DNA of 64,000 nt, taken from NCBI GenBank assembly GCA_965250215.1, contig CBDFNN010000004.1, positions 3,906,001-3,970,000 of the forward strand, given 5' to 3'. The DNA is from CBDFNN01 sp965250215 (GTDB lineage: Bacteria > Bacteroidota > Rhodothermia > Rhodothermales > DATKEJ01). Positions 60,457 through 64,000 of this stretch are shown piece after piece (within the stretch, counting starts at the first letter, position 1; each line of letters opens with the position of its first letter). A program made the translations under genes and the position numbers. The notes under the pieces were generated by a model. It was not told the DNA's origin. It saw nothing but the letters and a program-made list of their open reading frames with translations, and searched no databases.

Positions 60457-61251
60457 ATGTCACGCCTAAGTCTGCTCTGTTTCCTATTGCTCCTATCTTG
60501 CCAAACTTCAGATAAATCTAGCTCTTCGTTGGAAGGAATCTGGATCGATCTTACGTATGAATTTTCGAATGAAACAATCTACTGGCCTACTTCCGATCTA
60601 TTTCAAATAGATACCGTCGCCGTGGGTCTGATGGAGGCAGGATTTTACTACGAGTCATACAAGATTTCGACGGCCGAACATGGCGGGACGCATTTGGATG
60701 CTCCAATCCACTTTTCGGAAGGGAAGCAATCGACTGAAGAGATTCCCCTCGACAGATTGATCGGACCGGCACTCATCGTGGATGTGACAGACAAAGTGGC
60801 GACTAATCGAGACTATCTCGTGTCTGTCGAAGACCTGGTAGATTGGGAAGCAGCCAATGGAATGATTGAAGATGGGTCCATTATTCTGATCCGAACGGGA
60901 TATGGAAAGTACTGGCCCGACCCCGAGGCCTATTTAGGTACCGCACTTCGAGGGCCGGAAGGCGTCGCCGCTTTGCACTTCCCCGGCCTTGGCTCGGAAG
61001 CAGCGACATGGCTTGTAGAGAATAGAAACATTGATGCTCTAGGTATTGATACGGCGAGTATAGATCGTGGACAATCGGCTACTTATGACGCCCACCAGAT
61101 TCTCTTTAAGTCGAACATTCCCGCTTTCGAAAATGTCGCCAATCTAGACCAGCTCCCCGTAAAAGGTTCGGAGGTAATAGCCTTGCCAATGAAAATCAAG
61201 AATGGAAGCGGTGGACCCCTAAGGATAATCGCAAGAATAAGTGGGGAGTGA
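60457..61251 (+). CDS. Cyclase-family (kynurenine formamidase-like) lipoprotein
   Basis: Length is 264 aa. A lipoprotein signal (SRLSLLCFLLLLSCQ, Cys at about 16) is followed by a cyclase domain (PF04199 type): WIDLTYEFSNETIYWP, the metal motif EHGGTHLDAPIHFSEG, LIRTGYGKYW, FPGLGSEAATWL and DTASIDRGQSATYDAH. Members are metal-dependent amidohydrolases, but being a secreted lipoprotein is unlike kynurenine formamidase. The last codons (SGE, stop) are made of heptamers shared with the convergent argB end. Confidence 0.85.
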   Translation: MSRLSLLCFLLLLSCQTSDKSSSSLEGIWIDLTYEFSNETIYWPTSDLFQIDTVAVGLMEAGFYYESYKISTAEHGGTHLDAPIHFSEGKQSTEEIPLDRLIGPALIVDVTDKVATNRDYLVSVEDLVDWEAANGMIEDGSIILIRTGYGKYWPDPEAYLGTALRGPEGVAALHFPGLGSEAATWLVENRNIDALGIDTASIDRGQSATYDAHQILFKSNIPAFENVANLDQLPVKGSEVIALPMKIKNGSGGPLRIIARISGE

Positions 61252-61281
61252 GGAGTTAGGAGTGTCGACTGGAGAGTAACT
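61240..61281. repeat. Heptamer array shared by the ends of two convergent genes
   Basis: AGTGGGG, AGTGAGG, AGTTAGG, AGTGTCG, ACTGGAG, AGTAACT. The cyclase stop TGA (61249-61251) is in unit 2, and the argB stop (complement TTA, 61256-61258) is in unit 3 at the same phase. Both C-termini are partly encoded by the array. Confidence 0.85.
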
Positions 61282-62047
61282 TCGTCATCTTGAGCCCTGA
61301 GCTTAATGAGTGTTGATCGCAGATGCTGACCTCCCCTACGTGGCCACGATGGAGTAGGGCCAAACCAGTCTCGACTTTGACGCGCATTCCTCCATTGATC
61401 CATCCTTCATCGCGACCTCTTTCGAAGGTTGTCGAGTCGCAAATTTTCAAGGCTCTATCTTTTCCATCTAAGACCTGACCAACGCCGGTTAGATAAAATA
61501 ATTTTGAGGCATGAAGTGCGTGGGCAATTTCTGCGGCAACCGTGTCGCCATTTACGTTGAATACCTGACCTGAATTATCACAGCCCATTGTAGCTAGCAC
61601 TGGGATTCCGGTCGAGGCTTGCTTCAATAATTCTTGTGAGTTGATCCTCTCCACGTCCCCAACCCATCCAAAATCGATCCACTCGCCTTCCATCAAAACA
61701 GGAGGCCGCTTTGTCACCATTACAACGGCGTCAGACCCCTTGAGTCCAATTGCCTCCAATCCATACATTTGAAGCTTGTCAACCAACTCTCTATTCAATC
61801 TCTGTCCAAGCACTTCATTCAGGATATCTAGATCGACATCCTTCGTCACACGCCTTCCAAATTTAATCTCGGGTCTGTGACCCCGCCTGGCAGCTTCCTC
61901 ATTCATCTGCGGTCCACCGCCATGAACGATCACAAGGTGATGCAATTTGGAAAGCGATTTCAAATCCTCGTAAAAGATCGACCTCAGCGCGCCAGGTCGG
62001 AGCAGTTCTCCTCCGAGTTTTATAACGACGGAGTCTTTTTTAGTCAT
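61256..62047 (-). CDS. argB: N-acetylglutamate kinase
   Basis: The ATG at 62047 overlaps the argF' stop by four bases (ATGA); another ATG at 62059 lies inside argF'. The protein is 263 aa. VIKLGGELL, VIVHGGGPQMN, FGRRVTKDVDLDILNEVL, NVNGDTVAAEIAHALHASKL and GGMRVKVETGLALLHRG are acetylglutamate-kinase signatures. An N-acylated early pathway fits ArgF' and ArgD upstream. The extreme C-terminus (KLLSSRHS) is encoded by a heptamer array and is unlikely to be conserved. Confidence 0.94.
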   Translation of the reverse strand: MTKKDSVVIKLGGELLRPGALRSIFYEDLKSLSKLHHLVIVHGGGPQMNEEAARRGHRPEIKFGRRVTKDVDLDILNEVLGQRLNRELVDKLQMYGLEAIGLKGSDAVVMVTKRPPVLMEGEWIDFGWVGDVERINSQELLKQASTGIPVLATMGCDNSGQVFNVNGDTVAAEIAHALHASKLFYLTGVGQVLDGKDRALKICDSTTFERGRDEGWINGGMRVKVETGLALLHRGHVGEVSICDQHSLSSGLKMTKLLSSRHS

Positions 62048-63069
62048 GCCAAACTCCACATCTGTTCCAAAATGGCCTTTTGCGCATGCAGTCTGAATTC
62101 TGCCTGGTCAAGATGCAGCGAGTTTTCTCCTTTGAGTACTTCAGTGTCAACAACCACTCCACGACGAACGGGAAGGCAATGCATAAATTGACCACTATTC
62201 GTCTTTGACATGAGTTCACTTGTTACTCGCCAGGGTTTCAAAGAAAGGCGAGTTGATTCCTCCTCAGCTCTATCGGTGTACAAAGCGTTCCCAGCCCAAG
62301 CTTTTGCATAGATAACATGAGCATCTTTGGCCGATTCCAATCTATCATTAGATTCTGTTAGCGAGCCACCAGACTGAGTTGCCGCCACTCTTGCTAGGTC
62401 CATGATGCTAGGCTCCAATGCAAATCCATCAGGTCGACTTACCACTACATCAAATCCCAATCGAGTCGCCATTAAAAGAGCTGAGTTTGGAACAGCCATG
62501 GGCAGAGCTCTCGTATGGTAGCACCACTGCAATACAAACTTGCGTCCCTTGCCTGGTAAATCTGAATCAAAGTGCCTTGCTAAAACGCTTGCATCAGCCA
62601 AGGCCTGACAAGGATGAAACATAGCCGACTCAAGATTCAAAACCGGAACAGAGGCAGCGGATGCGATTTGTTTTATGCGTTTGTCTAAAATATCATCTTC
62701 ATGATTTTCTTTGGCGGCAAATACTCGAACACCTAGGGCCTGATAGTATCGAGAAAGGACAGCAATGGCCTCTTCAATATGTTCAGCGGCAGTCCCTTCC
62801 ATTATATTCTCACCCCATTCGATGCCCCAGAGGCCGCCATCAAAAGTCAGGCTAGTCACTTTCGCCCCTATTTCCATAGCAGCCTGTTCCATCGATGTCC
62901 TAGTTCTTAGAGATGGATTGAAAAAAAAGAGACCAATGCTTTTTCCCGCACCCGACTCGCTCCATCCTTTGTTTTCAGAATGCCATAGAGAACGTATGAG
63001 ACAGTCGTGCCAATTACTATTTGGGTGACTGTGCCAATTTAAAAGGTGCGGTAAGGGCTCTTTATTCAA
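62044..63069 (-). CDS. argF': N-acetylornithine (or N-succinylornithine) carbamoyltransferase
   Basis: Length is 341 aa. The carbamoyl-phosphate motif is FFFNPSLRTRTSMEQAA, with AMFHPCQALADA and the loop WCYHTRALPMAVPNSAL that marks the N-acylornithine branch rather than classical OTCase. The acetyl and succinyl forms differ mainly at one active-site residue that I cannot place with confidence; the region reads IEWGENIMEGTAAEHI. It is followed by argB with a 4-base overlap and preceded by argD with a 4-base overlap. The product would be N-acylcitrulline, to be deacylated by the M20 enzyme at 54.6-55.7 kb. Confidence 0.92.
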   Translation of the reverse strand: MNKEPLPHLLNWHSHPNSNWHDCLIRSLWHSENKGWSESGAGKSIGLFFFNPSLRTRTSMEQAAMEIGAKVTSLTFDGGLWGIEWGENIMEGTAAEHIEEAIAVLSRYYQALGVRVFAAKENHEDDILDKRIKQIASAASVPVLNLESAMFHPCQALADASVLARHFDSDLPGKGRKFVLQWCYHTRALPMAVPNSALLMATRLGFDVVVSRPDGFALEPSIMDLARVAATQSGGSLTESNDRLESAKDAHVIYAKAWAGNALYTDRAEEESTRLSLKPWRVTSELMSKTNSGQFMHCLPVRRGVVVDTEVLKGENSLHLDQAEFRLHAQKAILEQMWSLA

Positions 63070-64000
63070 GAATGGACCTCTTTGAATTTCGAAATGAAAA
63101 GGTCAATTTCTCCATCTGTTGTGTTTAGAGGAGGCATGACTCGAAGGGAATTTGGATCACTTGACCCGCCAAGCAAGACACCGGCCTTCAACAAGGCCTC
63201 GTTGACTGGCTTGTAAGGTCGGCCCAGGTCGATACCAATCAAGCAACCCATTCCACGAATCTCTTTCACGTCCTCTTTCAACCCCTCTTTGATTCGATCA
63301 AATATTTCTCCAGCTCGATCCATCAGTTTGTCGCTGATAATCGATTCCAAAGTCGCTTTCACCGCCGCCATGGCGATCATACCGCCACCAAAAGTAGTTC
63401 CTTGATCTCCAGACTGGATCGTCTCAGAAATAGCATCGCTGACCAAGCAGGCTCCGACGGGTATTCCATTGCCTAAGCTTTTCGCCATCGTGATGAGGTC
63501 TGGTTTTACTCCGATGGATTCTGAGATCGAGAAACTGCCCGTCCGAAATACCCCAGTTTGAACTTCGTCAAATATCAAACAGACATTGTGCTTGTCGCAG
63601 CAAGCTCGGATAGATTCGAAGTATTCTTGGGACGCCATGACAATGCCGGACATGCTTTGAATTGGCTCGAGGATGAAAGCCGCGATGTCGTCTTCCATCT
63701 CTAATAAATTCTCGAACTCTTGAGAATTTCCGTGTTCGACCCAAAGAGTTTTGGAGAGTGAGCTCAGATAGGGTGCTCGATATTTTTCGCTCGACGTGAC
63801 AGCGAGACTCCCCAGAGTTCTGCCATGGAAACCGGCATGAGTCGACACCACTTTTGACTTGCCTGTAAATTTCCTAGCCAATTTCAAAGCGGTTTCATTA
63901 GCTTCGGTCCCTGAATTACAAAGAAAGGATTTGGTCATTCCTTCCGGTGAAAGATTGGAAATAAGCTCAGCGGTTTCGGCCCTTATAGGGCTGTGAACTA
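63066..64000 (-). CDS. argD: Acetylornithine aminotransferase (cut by window edge)
   Basis: The reading frame runs off the right edge; in-frame codons before the ATG at 63938 read HSPIRAETAELISNLSPEG, the expected upstream ArgD sequence, so that ATG is internal. The visible part includes FLCNSGTEANETALKLAR, HAGFHGRTLGSLAVTS, CLIFDEVQTGVFRTG and the PLP lysine in TMAKSLGNGIPVGA. The class III fold and its place before argF' and argB support ArgD over the lysine 6-transaminase at 8 kb, which belongs to another branch. Confidence 0.93.
   Translation of the reverse strand, partial: VHSPIRAETAELISNLSPEGMTKSFLCNSGTEANETALKLARKFTGKSKVVSTHAGFHGRTLGSLAVTSSEKYRAPYLSSLSKTLWVEHGNSQEFENLLEMEDDIAAFILEPIQSMSGIVMASQEYFESIRACCDKHNVCLIFDEVQTGVFRTGSFSISESIGVKPDLITMAKSLGNGIPVGACLVSDAISETIQSGDQGTTFGGGMIAMAAVKATLESIISDKLMDRAGEIFDRIKEGLKEDVKEIRGMGCLIGIDLGRPYKPVNEALLKAGVLLGGSSDPNSLRVMPPLNTTDGEIDLFISKFKEVHS

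Overview
The window looks like a chromosomal piece of a Bacteroidota-type bacterium, most likely near the Rhodothermota/Balneolota branch. This is inferred from gene content, not from a marker-gene search. The signs are: four secreted proteins ending in type IX secretion (T9SS) sorting domains of the 'YPNPFNPST' kind; an N-acylornithine carbamoyltransferase (ArgF') instead of a classical OTCase; L-lysine 6-transaminase; PdeM with a ligase-associated DEXH helicase; weak Shine-Dalgarno sequences; and frequent TTG/GTG starts. I see no rRNA, tRNA, CRISPR array, IS element or prophage.

Layout. 1-7 kb: a truncated unknown gene, a DUF5686-type outer-membrane protein, a subtilase with a dockerin-like tail and a T9SS cargo protein. 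7-14 kb: lipA, lysine 6-transaminase, a DUF4097 protein, ndk with a NamZ-type lipoprotein, an SDR and an orphan TRAP binding protein. 14-19 kb: the conserved rpmH-rnpA-yidC-mnmE block with divergent folA. 19-24 kb: a second subtilase, a DUF937 protein and a tail-collar (MdpB-like) protein. 24-38 kb: one long leftward operon ilvD-ilvB-ilvN-ilvC-leuB-leuA-leuC-leuD-cimA, followed by a T9SS protein and a HI0933-type flavoprotein. It is preceded by an Ile/Leu-codon-rich leader ORF and a hairpin directly before ilvD. 38-50 kb: a LysM lytic transglycosylase, an acyl-CoA carboxylase subunit, a 938-residue acidic protein, a renalase-like oxidoreductase, pdxH, a long-chain acyl-CoA ligase and a T9SS protein. 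51-64 kb: DUF2461, an HSDL2-like SDR, argH plus an ArgE-type deacetylase, pdeM plus helicase, a DMT transporter, a cyclase-family lipoprotein, then argB-argF'-argD running off the edge.

How the genes work together. The ilv-leu-cim operon can make valine, leucine and, by the citramalate route, isoleucine; no threonine deaminase is present in the window. LeuCD and LeuB would serve both the leucine and citramalate branches. The arg genes form an acetylated-intermediate arginine pathway, but the cluster is split by about 5.5 kb of unrelated genes.

The most unusual signal is a set of short degenerate arrays with a 7-bp period (one block 8 bp) at gene junctions. Different junctions use different words, and in many of them the neighbouring stop codon lies in phase with the repeat. 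In places the arrays form the ends of proteins: the PdeM N-terminus and the ArgB and cyclase C-termini. Both subtilases appear to carry Glu where the catalytic Asp is expected.
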